Part shown: positions 26,175 to 37,860 of the stretch, one piece after another
Layout: every line of letters starts with the position of its first letter
Numbering within the stretch: position 1 is the first letter of the stretch
DNA from: Pyronema omphalodes
Taxonomy: Eukaryota > Ascomycota > Pezizomycetes > Pezizales > Pyronemataceae
Reading direction: 5' to 3'
DNA length: 64,000 bases
Assembly: GCA_024516155.1 (NCBI GenBank)
Contig: JAJJXM010000015.1
Span: 372,001 to 436,000 of the forward strand
Made by a program: the position numbers and the translations under genes
The notes under the pieces: model-generated
What the model saw: only the letters and a program-made list of their open reading frames with translations
Told to the model about the DNA's origin: nothing
Database searches by the model: none

Positions 26175-26200
26175 CCTTGCAATAGCCAAGACTTCAGGCT
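26175..26200 (+). promoter_or_regulatory. family upstream box (copy A)
   Basis: Contains CAATAGCCAAGACTTCAGG, ending 73 nt before the start of gene A. The same box stands before B (30167-30192), D (45127-45152, one small change) and C (minus strand 44607-44632, diverged) at nearly the same distance. It is a conserved promoter or 5' UTR element, or simply duplicated sequence. Confidence 0.6.
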
Positions 26201-26273
26201 GCTATACGCGTGTAAACTGTAGCCTGGAAAACTTTCTTCACTTCCACAGCTGACCCTCGCGCTGATAAGAATT

Positions 26274-27483
26274 ATGTCCCCCGAACACTCCTGCCAGCTA
26301 TCCGTTTTTTCCAGTACTCAAGCCAGTAGCGCTCCCGGATCCGACACCGCATCTGCAAGCGAGATCATGTCTACCACTTCAAGACTAACCGCCGACCTTC
26401 AAAACATATCTCCAGCCTATAGATATACGCTTAGAAGCCTTCAAAATTTAGGAACAGAAATCGCAAGGCTTCAGGCTGAGAACAAAAGGCTGGTGGAGCA
26501 TAATAATGCTATAGAAAAGGACATGGAGTCCTTAAACGAGCATAATACCAATATTAAAGAGGAATTGGAAGCCTCAAAAGAGCTTAATGCTGTTATGGAA
26601 AAGGAGTTAGCGACCTTGAAGGAAGAGAACATCAAGATCTCTGAGGCCAAAGGTGAAGCGATGAAGAAGCTTGCCAAAGCTGAAGAGGAGAAGGCTGGTC
26701 TGCAGAAGGAGCTTGATGGGTTTGACGAGTTGAAAGAGATCCGAGGAGTGAAGAGGAGATGCGAAGAACTGGAGGATCGAGCCAACGAGAGCCAGAAAAG
26801 AATACAGAAATTGTTCAAAGATTACCAGCAACAAACGGAGAAATGCATAGCAGATGTCCAGCATCAGAGTCAACAGAATTTCGAACAAGAGATCGGTCGG
26901 ATCAAGGCTGATCACGCTCAAGCTATACAAGGCGTCATGAGTGCCGTGAGATTCATGTACCCAGTGGACTGGAGAAATGGGTATATTTCTAGAGAAAAAG
27001 TAAGACTCGATGATTATGTAAACCACATTGATATGTGTCAATGAACTAACCAGTCCAAATCCAAATAGCCTTTCGACAGTATTCCCCATGGACTGATTCA
27101 AGTCAGCTTGGGTGAAGTTGAATGGCTCGAGGATAGTAAGAGCTATAACCTGCCATGTGAGGATAAAAACACACGTTTTCTCTATGTGGTGCGAGATCTA
27201 TTTACAGATTTCCAGGTACTCAACTCCAATTACATATCCAAGAAATATCGTCAGGGACTGACGAGTTGAGCAGAAATTCACCAACCTCCTCGAATTAATT
27301 TTCCGGTTGAAGACAAATCCTATAGTGTTTCTCATGGGAAAAAAATCGGGTCTCATGTCCTATAGGAATGAGAAAGCAAAAGTCATCAAGAAATGGGAGA
27401 GAGAAGCATCCCAGAAGGACCGTCTCTACATTACACAGTATTCAATTCCTAATAGTGGGGCATTATACTATATCGAAGACTAG
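26274..27483 (+). CDS. paralogue A of an unrecognised coiled-coil/beta-grasp-like family
   Basis: Three exons (26274-26999, 27069-27215, 27274-27483) encode 360 residues. Intron 1 has an AACTAAC branch and TAG acceptor; intron 2 has an ACTGAC branch and GCAG acceptor. Residues 1-45 are Ser/Thr-rich, 55-165 a coiled coil (ENKRLVEHNNAIEKD, EELEASKELNAV, LATLKEEN) and 170-235 a second helical stretch. The C-terminal ~115 residues (exons 2-3) are compact: QVSL, a charged loop with PCEDKNTRFLYVV, helix, VFLMG, GLMSY, helix KVIKKWEREASQKDR, LYIT. Strand/helix order is compatible with a ubiquitin/PB1-like fold (inference). No signal peptide or membrane segment. I do not recognise the family. Coding is supported by identical exon phases and a 147-nt exon 2 in C and D. 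Confidence 0.82.
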
Positions 27484-29103
27484 TCCGGGTTCGGATTTAT
27501 CCAAACAACAAGCCTCAACGAGCAACAAACCAAGCCCCCGCAAATTTCTCGCCGACAAAAAAACTAATTTTCAATCATCATTTACTCGAGGACCTCCAAT
27601 CGCTCTATTGGGGTTGATAGAACAGCCCTAACTTCATCTATGCGATAGCAATGGAAAACCTGAATAGACAAGGGGGGTAAAAATCGCGCCGTCTATCCAA
27701 GCGCTCTATTCACTGTCTATAGAAAATATTTTTTCCGTGGTGAAATACGCCCTCCCGTCCGTTGATATAGAGCGACTGGGAGTCCTCTACTATTTCGTAA
27801 CTCTCTGAGTACCGGTAACCGAATACCGCTTTCTCCAGAATCTCTTCAACCCTCTAACTCTCGCATGACTCTTCTCATTCTCACTTTTCTCATCTTCAAG
27901 AATTCTAAGCACCCATCCTAGCGCTCCCATACTGCATCGCGTGTCATGACGATTCCACAAAACCTTTAAAAATTGCAATACTCGGTACCCTCTATGCATC
28001 CGGTACCTTACACCGACCATATATCAACCGCCATCAGTTGGAATAAAACATAACTCTTCAGGCTCCCGGATTATGTCATCAGTAATTACTAACAATACCA
28101 CGCTTACCTCATGATGAAACCGAATCTTATTGTGACCTAACGAGATAATTTGAGGGTACTTACAGGCATTAAGACGAAGCTGAATGTAGGCTGAGGTATT
28201 TTTTCCAAGCATTTTGGTATATATAACCTCGTAAAACAAAGGAGGGAGGATGATTGTCTAACGGGTCTACCAACATTTTTTCAAAGCAAAGTCATTATCA
28301 AGCAAGAAAATTCATGTACCTTTAGGAGCTCAAGTTTAGAAATATCCCCAAACTATCTAATGCATCATTTGTACATCGTGATGGAAGTTTGATTGTTATC
28401 GCATTCTACAACGATTTCTCTCTCAGAACCCTGGATCATGGTACGTAGGTTAGTGTTCAATTTTTACCAAGCGTGATTCAATTGATACATACATCCTAAG
28501 TGCTAGATCTTGATAACCGAAGTTTGTCTATAGGAGACCTTGATCACATGATTATATGCACACGTGTGGTCATAACATGGATCATTGAGAACGAGTTCTG
28601 TTTTCATTGTGGCCAATAGGAACCTGTCATTACATCGGTTGACGAGTTCAAAAATACAAAAATACTAACAAACTACGGACATTCCTCGATAAATAGAAAT
28701 ATTTTTCTTGGTCATGTATTCCTCAAAGACATAGCCTGATTGAGCCATTTTCTCCTCATCAATCTTGGATGGTATATCAAAAGGCTATCGTATAAACAAA
28801 CTCTTGATACCTATTATATTCATCGAATGTGATTTGTTTTACTTTCACGTGCCTGATAATGTTTTTGCCTGCGCTTGGGATCTTGTAGGACTCGAAGATG
28901 TTGGCCTCCTGAGAATTTTCCTGTCAGTTTTGGGACATCTCACCGTCAAAGAATCAGCTTTCGGTATTTGTCGGGTGCTTCGATTGTACATATTGGTACA
29001 ATGTCTCCATTTATTTATGTAGGATTCTCGTTAGTTTCAAGCAGCCGAAGTGCCCGGATTATTGAGGAAATCACCATCGGTTATTGATTTCTTGTAACTC
29101 CTT
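27484..29103. other. spacer between paralogue A and the flank of B
   Basis: No gene seen. 27869-28052 is alignable with 46613-46823, the 3' flank of gene D, so the 3' flank was duplicated with the gene. The rest is AT-leaning unique DNA. Confidence 0.5.
27869..28052 (+). repeat. duplicated 3' flank block (A copy)
   Basis: Diverged match to 46613-46823: both contain CTTCAAGAA, a CATACTGCATCG/CAATATTGCATG segment, ACCCTCTATGC, a TCAACC-CATC-GTT segment and AAAACAT. It extends the duplication beyond the coding region. Confidence 0.6.
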
Positions 29104-29335
29104 TGTCCAAACTCTATAAATCGAGCCATCTTCATATCTGTACCCTTGCTTCTTTGCCCCCGTGGGCCGTCAGCGGACTCCAAGGTTGAATCAAGTCATC
29201 TTACTAGTTTAGATGGCCAGAAGAAACCTACCAGAGAGCAACGAGAGCAGAACGAGGTTTGTGACTAGCAGCAATGTGAAGCTAAAAAAAGATCGCTTAG
29301 GATAACGGTTGCTAGTTGTGGTGGACACCGAGGTT
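29104..29335 (+). repeat. duplicated upstream block 1 (B copy)
   Basis: Counterpart of 25866-26096. Here it is about 1.15 kb from the gene start instead of 0.4 kb, so B carries about 750 bp extra, or A has lost it. Confidence 0.8.
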
Positions 29336-30166
29336 TCAAAGAACCATTCACTTGGGTAGCTGTCAGGATAAAGCTAACACGTAGTGAAACGTGCAGTGGC
29401 ACAGGGTTCTTTAGCAAGAGTCTTAGTTAACGTTCGCCCCTTGCAATAATATCAACTGCGCAATGACTACTTTTTCGACACTAGATACACTATTCTTTGA
29501 TGAGATCCTGCTGAATAGCAGCAAAAGTATTCAACAGATTTCGTTTTTATTGACTCCAACTTATAGTCTATGTATCACTATCTACGACCACAGTACTCCT
29601 TAAATACTATATATCGAGTTCTCAGCTGTGGTGTAAGACAGTCTTTGTTTTGATGGGTGATTATGTCCAAAAATATGCCAGATTCTTCCTAATACATAAT
29701 GCATATGCTTGTGATAAGAGAGCGAGAAACAACTGCCATGAATTTTGCATATTGGTTGGTGTGTGTCAACGGAGCTCCGGAGATTATGAGGAGTGGTTGT
29801 TTTTGAAAGATGTGTTGAAGATAGCCTGTCGAGCCGTGTGGGTGGAGCAGTGGAGGAATACAAGCACCAGTAGCACTTGTCCCCCACTCATAATGTCCTG
29901 TTCACACTTTTTTAGTTCTGTATACGAATATACTCACAAATAGTCATCCATCTCCACCTCTTTGACTTTTGATCCTTCAAACTTTTACTCTTCGAGAACA
30001 TGTTTCAGATTTCCGAGCTGGTGAAAGTTCTCTGTTAAGTTTGAGCAGCTCTGATCTGGTTGTAGAGCAGTTTTTTTTTTGACTGCGTGAATATGGACCT
30101 CTATTCAAGTAATCTGACGGTACACAACATTCACCGACTCACCAAGCATGACGATCACCACCCCTC
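29336..30166. other. upstream flank of B, including a block shared with D
   Basis: 29615-29835 aligns with 44800-44995 upstream of gene D: shared words include AAAATAT, CCAGATTCTTCCT, ATAATGGTTGGT/ATATTGGTTGGT and TGTCAAC/TATCAAG. A lacks this block. No gene recognised. Confidence 0.6.
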
Positions 30167-30192
30167 CCTTGCAATAGCCAAGACTTCAGGCT
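30167..30192 (+). promoter_or_regulatory. family upstream box (copy B)
   Basis: Same 26-bp sequence as before gene A, ending 68 nt before the B start codon. Confidence 0.6.
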
Positions 30193-30260
30193 GCCATACC
30201 TGCGAACAGTAATCTGGGATACGTTCTCCACTTCCGCAGCCCTTCACGCTGATAACAATC

Positions 30261-30926
30261 ATGTCCTCCGAACACTCCTACGAGCAGTCCGTCTATTCCA
30301 ATACTCCAGCTATCAGTACTCCCGGATCCGACACGCCATCTGGAAGCGAGACCATGACCACCACTTCAACACTAATCGCCGATCTTCAAATCTCATCCCC
30401 GGTCTATAGAAATACGCTCAAAAGTTTCCAGGACCTTGGAACGGAAATTGTAAAGCTTGAAAGCGAGAACAAAAGGCTGGTGGAGCATAATAATGCTCTT
30501 GAACGGGAATTGGAGACCTCAAACGAGCGTAATACCGCTATCAGAACGGAACTGCAGTCCTTAAAAGAGCATAATACCTCTATCGAAGAAGAGTTAGAGT
30601 TTGTGAACGCGGTTAATTCTATTCTTGAGAAAAATAACGATAAGCTCTCTAGGGTTAATGATGACGCGATGAAGAAGCTTGCCGAAGCGGAGGAGAAAAT
30701 AGTCAGCCTCGAGAAGGAACTTGATGGGTTGGGTGGGTTGGGTGGGTTGGGTGGGTTGAAGGAGGTTCTAGGATGGAAGAAGAAATGTGAAGAACTGGAG
30801 ACTCGAGCCACTCAAAATCAACAAAGAATAGAGAATATGGTCACTAAGCACCAGAAAAGAATGGAGAAATTGTTCGAAGATTACAAGCAACAAACGGAGA
30901 AACGCATAGCAGATATCCAGCATTAG
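30261..30926 (+). pseudogene. paralogue B, truncated by stop codons and lacking the C-terminal domain
   Basis: The first 221 codons match A, C and D (Ser/Thr N-terminus, ENKRLVEHNN coiled coil, KKKCEELETRATQNQQRI). Where A and D read CAG-AGT-CAA, B reads TAG-AGT-TAA: two C-to-T changes, each in a CpA context, give two stops seven bases apart. Beyond them I find no trace of exons 2 and 3, so the C-terminal domain is missing as well. The coiled coil has one extra 14-residue unit compared with A, and an internal GGGTT repeat adds a Gly-Leu stretch (about residues 152-162). Most likely a pseudogene damaged by repeat-induced point mutation. A short coiled-coil protein could still be made. Confidence 0.8.
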
Positions 30927-31277
30927 AGTTAACAGAATCAGAAATTCGAGAAAGGACAGGGAGAGACAGACGGTTCTATTGTAGATAATGATGACGATAC
31001 AGAGAGAGGAAGCATTATATATAGTAGAAAAGCCCGTTGTTCTCATCCTCCTTATCACGTCCCGTTTGATGTTCCACTTTGTCCCCCTCGAGGTTTGTCC
31101 TGAGAAAACTCAAGGACCTTGTTCCGACAAGCTGGATTGCCTGTTCTCGGTAATCTTCCAATTTTCAGAAAGTTATTAGCGAAAATTGACCTAAAAGCAA
31201 CGAGAGAAAACACGGTAGCGGTAAAACACCAGAAAGCCACTGTAGAAATATCATCGTCAAAGATAACGGTTTCTGAT
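30927..31277. other. spacer after paralogue B
   Basis: About 350 bp between the broken gene and the heptamer minisatellite. No match to exons 2-3 of the family and no other gene seen. Confidence 0.5.
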
Positions 31278-31562
31278 TGTGGACTGTGGACTGTGGACTG
31301 TGGACTGTGGACTGTGGACTGTGGACTGTGGACTGTGGACTGTGGACTGTGGACTGTGGACTGTGGACTGTGGACTGTGGACTGTGGACTGTGGACTGTG
31401 GACTGTGGACTGTGGACTGTGGACTGTGGACTGTGGACTGTGGACTGTGGACTGTGGACTGTGGACTGTGGACTGTGGACTGTGGACTGTGGACTGTGGA
31501 CTGTGGACTGTGGACTGTGGACTGTGGACTGTGGACTATGGACTATGGACTGTGGACTGTGG
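31278..31562. repeat. CTGTGGA heptamer minisatellite
   Basis: About 40 nearly perfect 7-bp units, with two ACTATGG variants near the 3' edge. Because 7 is not a multiple of 3, every frame without a stop reads a 7-residue repeat, which explains the long but meaningless open frames on both strands. Confidence 0.97.
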
Positions 31563-32122
31563 TGAATAGTAAATACTGAATACTGAAGGCCAAGGAAGGT
31601 AAGTTCCTCAATATTTATTGTCCAATGCATGCCCTTATACAGTTTTTACACCTATGCTCCAGACTCTGGACTTTGTTTCATCTATCTACAAATCGGGTAG
31701 GTACTAGGAAGTGGCATTTATAAACTACATGTACATGTAAGGTATGTACTTACCTGTAGTTACTACCCTGCCAGTTAATGGAATCGAAGTATCTGAGGGA
31801 ACTTGATACTGATGTTGATATTGATATTGATATATCATAGGTTGAATATCATTATCATTATTTTTATTGATAAAGAAGAAAAAGAAGAAAAAAAAAGGGG
31901 GGCGGGGGGGAGAGAGGGGGGGGGGGGGGGAGGGGGGGTTTGTTTAATACTGGCTCTGGGGTTTCATCATTCATGGGCTTCTATAGATAATAGTCCTGCA
32001 TAGCCTTGCATAGTCTTACACAGGTACATATCACCGTATCAAGAGACCACGACATGATTAAAAATTAATAATCAATTAAAATCACAGTTTTTTTTTGTTT
32101 ACTTTCTAAGCTATCAGCTGAG

Positions 32123-32428
32123 GATAATGATGATAATGATGATAATGATGATAATGATGATAATGATGATAATGATGATAATGATGATAATGATGATAAT
32201 GATGATAATGATGATAATGATGATAATGATGATAATGATGATAATGATGATAATGATGATAATGATGATAATGATGATAATGATGATAATGATGATAATG
32301 ATGATAATGATGATAATGATGATAATGATGATAATGATGATAATGATGATAATGATGATAATGATGATAATGATGATAATGATGATAATGATGATAATGA
32401 TGATAATGATGATAATGATGATAATGAT
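32123..32428. repeat. ATGATAATG 9-bp minisatellite
   Basis: Thirty-four virtually identical 9-bp units (306 bp). It yields open frames of repeating Met-Met-Ile, His-His-Tyr or Ser-Leu-Ser. None is a credible gene. Confidence 0.97.
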
Positions 32429-32683
32429 AGATCCTCAAATGCTAATAATAACCATGGTAAAAAACACGTCCGGAATATAGTAACCCTAAAGATAGAAAAA
32501 AGTAAGATAAAATGAATAAAAAGAAACAAAAAGTTTAAAAATAAGAAACAATAAAAAAATGAAGCAAAAAAAAATGAATAAAAAAAAGATTATATCAAAA
32601 CCAAGCCCACAAGGAAAAGAAAAAGAAAAAAAAAAAAGGAAACCACACCAAAACCCATTGAGAAAAGAAAAAAAAAAAGAAAA

Positions 32684-32821
32684 GTAATAGCAGTAGTAGT
32701 AATAGTAATAGTAGTAGTAATAGTAGTAGTAATAGCAGTAGTAGTAGTAGTAGTAATAGTAATAGTAGCAGTAATAGTAATAGTAATAATGATGAATCAA
32801 TCAATCAATCAATCAATCAAT
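32684..32821. repeat. AGT/AAT trinucleotide and TCAA tetranucleotide tracts
   Basis: Alternating AGT and AAT triplets over about 105 bp, then six TCAA units. Confidence 0.9.
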
Positions 32822-33739
32822 CAGAAAAGAAGTCGTTCGACGACTATCAATACAACAAACCAAGAAACCAAAAGAAAAAAAAGAAAAAGAAGAAAATAAC
32901 AAAGGAAAAAAAAAAGAATTTGTGTAATGTGTAATATGTGAGAAATACAGTAGATAAGACATGATAAGACATGATAAGATAAGATAAGATAAAAAAAAAA
33001 AAGAAATACGTCAACACATGTATATAAGTTTTCCAAAAAAAAAAAGAAGCCACAGAAACCACAGAAACCACAACGCGTCACGCCACGCCTTATAAAATTC
33101 GTTGCGTGTGCTTCGCTATGTTTCGCTGCGCTTTGCTACGCGCGCTTAGTTCCGCCAAGCTTCATCGGTACAAGAAGTTTTTAAGCAAACCCTAATCAAT
33201 CCCCTACAGTAGTTTTTTTCACTCCCAAATCAACAACATAATAGCGAGCCCTCCCTGAACCCTAAAACCTACATCTTGAAAGCGACCGAAAGAAGAAGAA
33301 GAAAGAGTCCATATAATAAACCCGCCATGCATATCATAAACAATGCACCAATCCTACACCTTACAAAAGCGAAAAAAAAAAAAAAATACAGCAACATATA
33401 AGCTAGCCCAAAAAATAACACAAAAAAAGATAGATAAATCAGAATAAAAAAACTTCAAAAAAAAAACACATATATCAAAAAATAAAATAGAAAATCATCC
33501 TCATCAAAAACACAAATATACCAAGCAAAACGTACAAAGAACCAAGAAATGCGCCAAAAAATAAAATAACTCAAACATATCACAAAACCCCATCATTTTC
33601 CTCATCAAACCCATTGATCAATAAAAAAAACGGCCCTAGGATGCTTCGCGCCTAAAAGATGCATATGCAAACGGATCTGTAGTGTTTGGGGTTAAGCCCA
33701 TCCACGGCCTCATATTCGCCGGAATTTTCGATCACGGTT

Positions 33740-34016
33740 CTACCGTGTTCCGATTGCTCCGGGTCCTTGCTGATATAATCCTTCCAGCCTGTCGTCTCTC
33801 TGAATTACCCCTCCACTGTAGAATGCCTGTGCTCCAGCTGAAGGAATTCCCGGGGGTATCCTTGGGTATTGCTGGCCGTTACCCATCGGCTGTGATAGTG
33901 GGAGTCCATGCAACGACTGAAGCCCCTGTAATCCCGGTGGAGGTCCACCTGCAGTTGGAGGCGGACTCGTAGAGTTGAATGGAGCCTGCTGGGGCTGATG
34001 CTGATGCTGGGGCTGG

Positions 34017-34054
<38 letters not shown>

Positions 34055-35605
34055 AGTCTGAGGTTGAGACGGGTGTCCATAAGCGGGATTCGACAACCCA
34101 GGGGGAGTCCTGAGAGTGTTGTGCTGTGCCAATCCAGGACCAGGGATATTGTTCTGGGGTCTCTGGTTGTTGGATGGCTGAGACCGAACTCCTAGAGGAT
34201 TCTTTGAAAAGGAAAGACGTACACCACCCTTAGTCGAGTTACTGAGGGCTCGTCCATAGAGTTCAGTAAGAGCCTTCGTAGCGTAGTGGGTGTCCTCAAA
34301 TTCGACAAAGCACATAGGACCCTGGGGCTTAGTGCGGAAGCACATGCGCTTGTAACCACGCTGGCGGACAAACATAGTCTTCAACTCATCCTCAGAGGTC
34401 TGGGCAGGAAGGTTACCGACGTAGAGAGTGTTGCAAGGAGGGTTCTGGTCTGCGGGATTCGCAGGAGGATGAGAGATGGGAAATGGAGCGGTGAAAGCTC
34501 GATTGTTAGGGGGCCAGCCGCCGGGGGATAGGGGGGAGGTGAGGCCGGGAGTGGTGACCGGAGGAGAGGTGATGCCGTTGTTGGAGTAGGCGTTGACTCC
34601 CATGGTCGAAAGGGGAGGGAGGTTGAAGCGATTGTTGTTAACCGACTGAGGAGCCGGGTTTGTTTGACGACGAGGGCGGGGATAGTCAGGAGCATCGTGC
34701 TCATCGAGGGCCTGGTGGAGGGAACCGAGAGGACGGGATGAGCTCATATCGCCTAGATAGCTATCGGATAAGTAGCCGCTGTCAAATCCTGTAGGGCTGG
34801 ACAAGCCGCTCGCCACGTTTGCCTTATCGTTCAAGGACATCCGGTCAATGGACGAGGTGAGATCGGAACCGTAAAAGTCGATACCCGAAGTTGCAGGCCT
34901 GTTTCCATTTAGGGATCCCATTCCCATTGATAGGAAACTCTTTCCTAGCGAATCATTACGGCCGATTGTTCCTCTACTTTCGGAAATGGGTAGGAGGGGC
35001 GGGGATGCAATTCCCATGCTGCGAGGTCCCGTAGTCGTGTATTCTCCTAACGGGAGTGCACCAATAGTTCCAGGGGTAATAAGGCCATCCGAAGACGGAG
35101 ATCTCGAGTTAAAGTTAGATTTGAAGTTCTCCTGAACCGGAGCCATTCTCATAATCTCATTCAAAGTCGGACAAGGTACAACGGTAACCGCAATATTAGT
35201 GCCATTCATTTCTCTGTTGTTCAACAGACGCTCTGCCTCCTCGGCATACTCCTTGTTCTGAAGTCTAACATATACCTCTACTGAGTTCTTCAAGGGGATA
35301 ATCCGTACATCCTCGAATCCACGACTGAAAAGAAACATAGTCTTGATCTCGCTCGGAGTAGTCTTTGGTGATAAGCGCTCAATCCTGACTCCGTGCCATT
35401 CTCTTGATCCAAACTCAATGGAACTGTATCCGAAAAACTCGCACAAGTCGTCCGCTCCCGGGGAAGGCGGGGTGCATCGACGGGGTACCGACTGGTTTTC
35501 GGGAACGAATCGTGAAAATCCGTGAGAATCCGACATTCCTAGATTTGGGAGAAAATGACGGGGTGTCGTGTGGCCTAAGCCTGATGGCCCAGGTGGGGTT
35601 TGCAT
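33740..35605 (-). CDS. RNA-binding protein of the Whi3/Scw1 family
   Basis: Intronless, 621 residues. A divergent RRM-like domain lies at about 70-145 ([35 protein letters not shown]). A long Ser/Pro-rich linker follows. The canonical RRM is at 391-475, with RNP2-like NTLYVGNLP and RNP1-like [10 protein letters not shown], ending [11 protein letters not shown] as in Whi3/Scw1. A polyglutamine run (518-529) and a Gln/Pro-rich tail complete it. In yeasts these proteins bind mRNAs for cell-cycle and cell-wall control (Whi3 retains G1 cyclin CLN3 mRNA; S. pombe Scw1 acts on cell wall and septum), and the polyQ region of Ashbya Whi3 drives condensate formation. The first Met gives the full conserved N-terminus. 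The 5' side has a long gene-free region that may include an extended leader. Confidence 0.9.
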
Positions 35606-37860
35606 GATGGCGTTATGACTTAAAATGGTTGTAAGAAAAGGACGAACCCTGTAAATTTCGAGTCGACGGTAGAGTGCAAAATTAGGAAATGTAAATGCTG
35701 ATCACAGAGGTGTATATGTCCCTATTTATCGAGTCGTAAAAAAAAAAATAACACGTTTTCGATCAAAAGGTAATTTCCGCGCTCGGTGTGTTTTGAAAAA
35801 GTTTTCGTCGTTACCGGTTGAAGATAAATCCCGCCGTCTGGAGCGCTTGGTGGCCTAACCGAGGACGTAGGACGTTACTGCACAAATGTGAGATCAACAC
35901 GCTTCGCTCCGCACAGACCGTGAGACAAAACAACCTACCTGCCGCAGAGATAATGATTATAACAGATCGTAATATCGCAAGTGACGATATCGGCGTGCAA
36001 CGAAAGAAGGTCGCGCGAGGTGGTAGTTTTACGCCGGTGATTAACGTGCGCAACGGTCAAAGTCGCAACGGCAAGGTCGACGTGGCTATTCGAATGCAGA
36101 TGCGATAGGAATGAGGAAGAAAAATGCGACTCCCGTGAACGTATAGTCGATAGGAGCTACCGAGATGCGACGCGAAAAATTAGTCGGATGAGATGTCGGC
36201 GATGTGACGCAGATGCGAAAGATTAAAGCGATAACTGGATTACGAGCCGTGTCGCGAGAAGAGTCGAGTCTGATGGTCGGCTACAGGAAAAGTTCCGCAG
36301 GCCGGGTGAAGTTGTCCTGGTAGTGACGGTATCGTATCTCTTTGATTGCAACGGTCGAATGTAACCACTCTTCTGGATGGATGAGGAGAGAGGAACAGCG
36401 GCAGTGGTGGCTGGGAAAACGAGACAAGACAAGAGCCGGGAACAGGGCAGACTTTGATGAGTTTTGGGCCCTGGATCAGTCGCACTGTTTGGGGGGGGAG
36501 GAGAACGGGGTTGGTCGTGTCTTTGACGGAATGGAGGGGTGTGGAAGTTGGTGGGTAGGCGGAGGGTGGGTGTCGTGGGTGTGGAGGGAATCAGTGTTGG
36601 GCTAGGCACTCACTGAGCGAGAAGCGTGCAACTGAAGAGGATAACGACGGAGGACGACGATGCAAGCGGCAAAAATTATGGGAGGAGACGAAAATGAGGG
36701 AGAAGAGATTCAGATGGGCTGGCTGAGAAATGGGGAAAACGAGGGGGGGGATCACACTGTTTAGGCATCCGCAATAATTAAGTGTGGATAGCGGGAAAAG
36801 CAGGTTAAGATCAGAGTGGATAGACTGGACGCAGCAGAGTTTCGGCGGTGTATTTTACGAAAATTATGGAAAAGCGAAGAAGAAGAAAAAGAAGAAGAAG
36901 AAAAGTCAGGATGAAGATGCAGAAGAGATGGGGAAAAAAGAAAAAGACTTGACGACGACGACAAAGACGAGGCCGAAATGTTAAAAGTGTCATGTATCAA
37001 ACAGCATCTCGCCAGCAAAGACGGGCATTTCAAGTCAGAGACATATCCAACATGAAAAAATAAACTTTTAATGAAAGTTATTATTCTGTAGCAGTGGATT
37101 GGATTATAAAATATCCTTTCGATGCCATGACGATGATGATGATGCTGCTGATGATGATGATGATGGTGCATGTCTGTCTGTCTGTCTGTCTGTCTGTCCC
37201 ATCAACCTGCCCTCGCGGGTGTCGGTCGGCTCCCGTGGCAGCAGCAGCAGCGTCGAATTTTCAGTCGACTGACACCTCGAAATCAGAATTCACATCAGAA
37301 TTCACATTCCAAACCACACCTTTGGAGCCTCTCTCCGCTCCCCTGACATGACATGACACCTCGCACCGTCCAAAAAAAAACCAGTCTGTCGCTTTTTAAT
37401 TACCGGAGGCTTGACCCAGAGCCTTGGGGGGGAGATGCTGCTGCTGTGTGTTGACGGTAGCAGAGAAGAGGGAAGGTTGATTCGGACGTGTGCCTGTCTG
37501 TCTCTCCCCTCAACCAATCTCGCATCCGCCCCTTCAGCATCCAGCTGCACCATAGCGATGGGAGCATACCTTCCAACTCTCTAACTGGTCCGATCACAGA
37601 TGGGATGGCACAGTTGCGTGACGACAGTCCCTGGAAGACGGTGATGAAGCGGCTGCAAGAGGGATGAGCAGACCTCGCAGACCTCGCAGAACAGTCACGG
37701 GGATCCCGGGGGGGAGGGGGGGGGGGGGGGTGGTGAAGGGGGGGAGGGGACGGGGGGGGGGGGGGGTGTCTGGGTCTGGTCTGGGGACAAGATCGGTCTC
37801 TCCGCTTTGATTGGCGTAAAAGAACTTCATCAGCAAGCCCCACAACATTTTCATTGGTAG
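35606..37860. other. 5' region of the WHI3-like gene and spacer
   Basis: CG-richer DNA with no convincing exon. It is a likely long promoter and leader for the minus-strand gene. Beyond 36.7 kb come GAT trinucleotides (37130-37160), TGTC tetranucleotides (37168-37198) and G runs at 37707-37767. The open frame at 35818-36108 has no recognisable features. Confidence 0.5.
37707..37767. repeat. poly-G tracts
   Basis: G runs up to about 15 nt broken by single A or T. Proline-rich minus-strand frames over them are artefacts. Confidence 0.85.

Larger units (their letters stand above)
31563..33739. other. repeat-dominated spacer up to the WHI3-like gene
   Basis: No gene recognised. It contains GA-rich and G-run DNA (31885-31940), the 9-bp minisatellite, AGT/AAT trinucleotides (32684-32790), TCAA tetranucleotides (32797-32821) and long A-rich stretches (32500-33620). 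The last few hundred bases probably form the 3' UTR of the minus-strand WHI3-like gene. Confidence 0.6.

Noticed and set aside
31055..31630. Long open frames on both strands over the CTGTGGA array
   Set aside because: They are produced by the 7-bp repeat, which keeps the frames open. There is no non-repeat protein sequence.
31278..32428. Tandem arrays considered as CRISPR
   Set aside because: Units are 7-9 bp and contiguous without spacers, in a eukaryotic genome.
32065..32529. Long frames (Ser-Leu, His-His-Tyr, Met-Met-Ile repeats)
   Set aside because: Translation of the 9-bp minisatellite in three frames. No gene signals.
35818..36108. 96-codon plus-strand frame upstream of the WHI3-like gene
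   Set aside because: No recognisable domain and located where the WHI3-like promoter or leader is expected.
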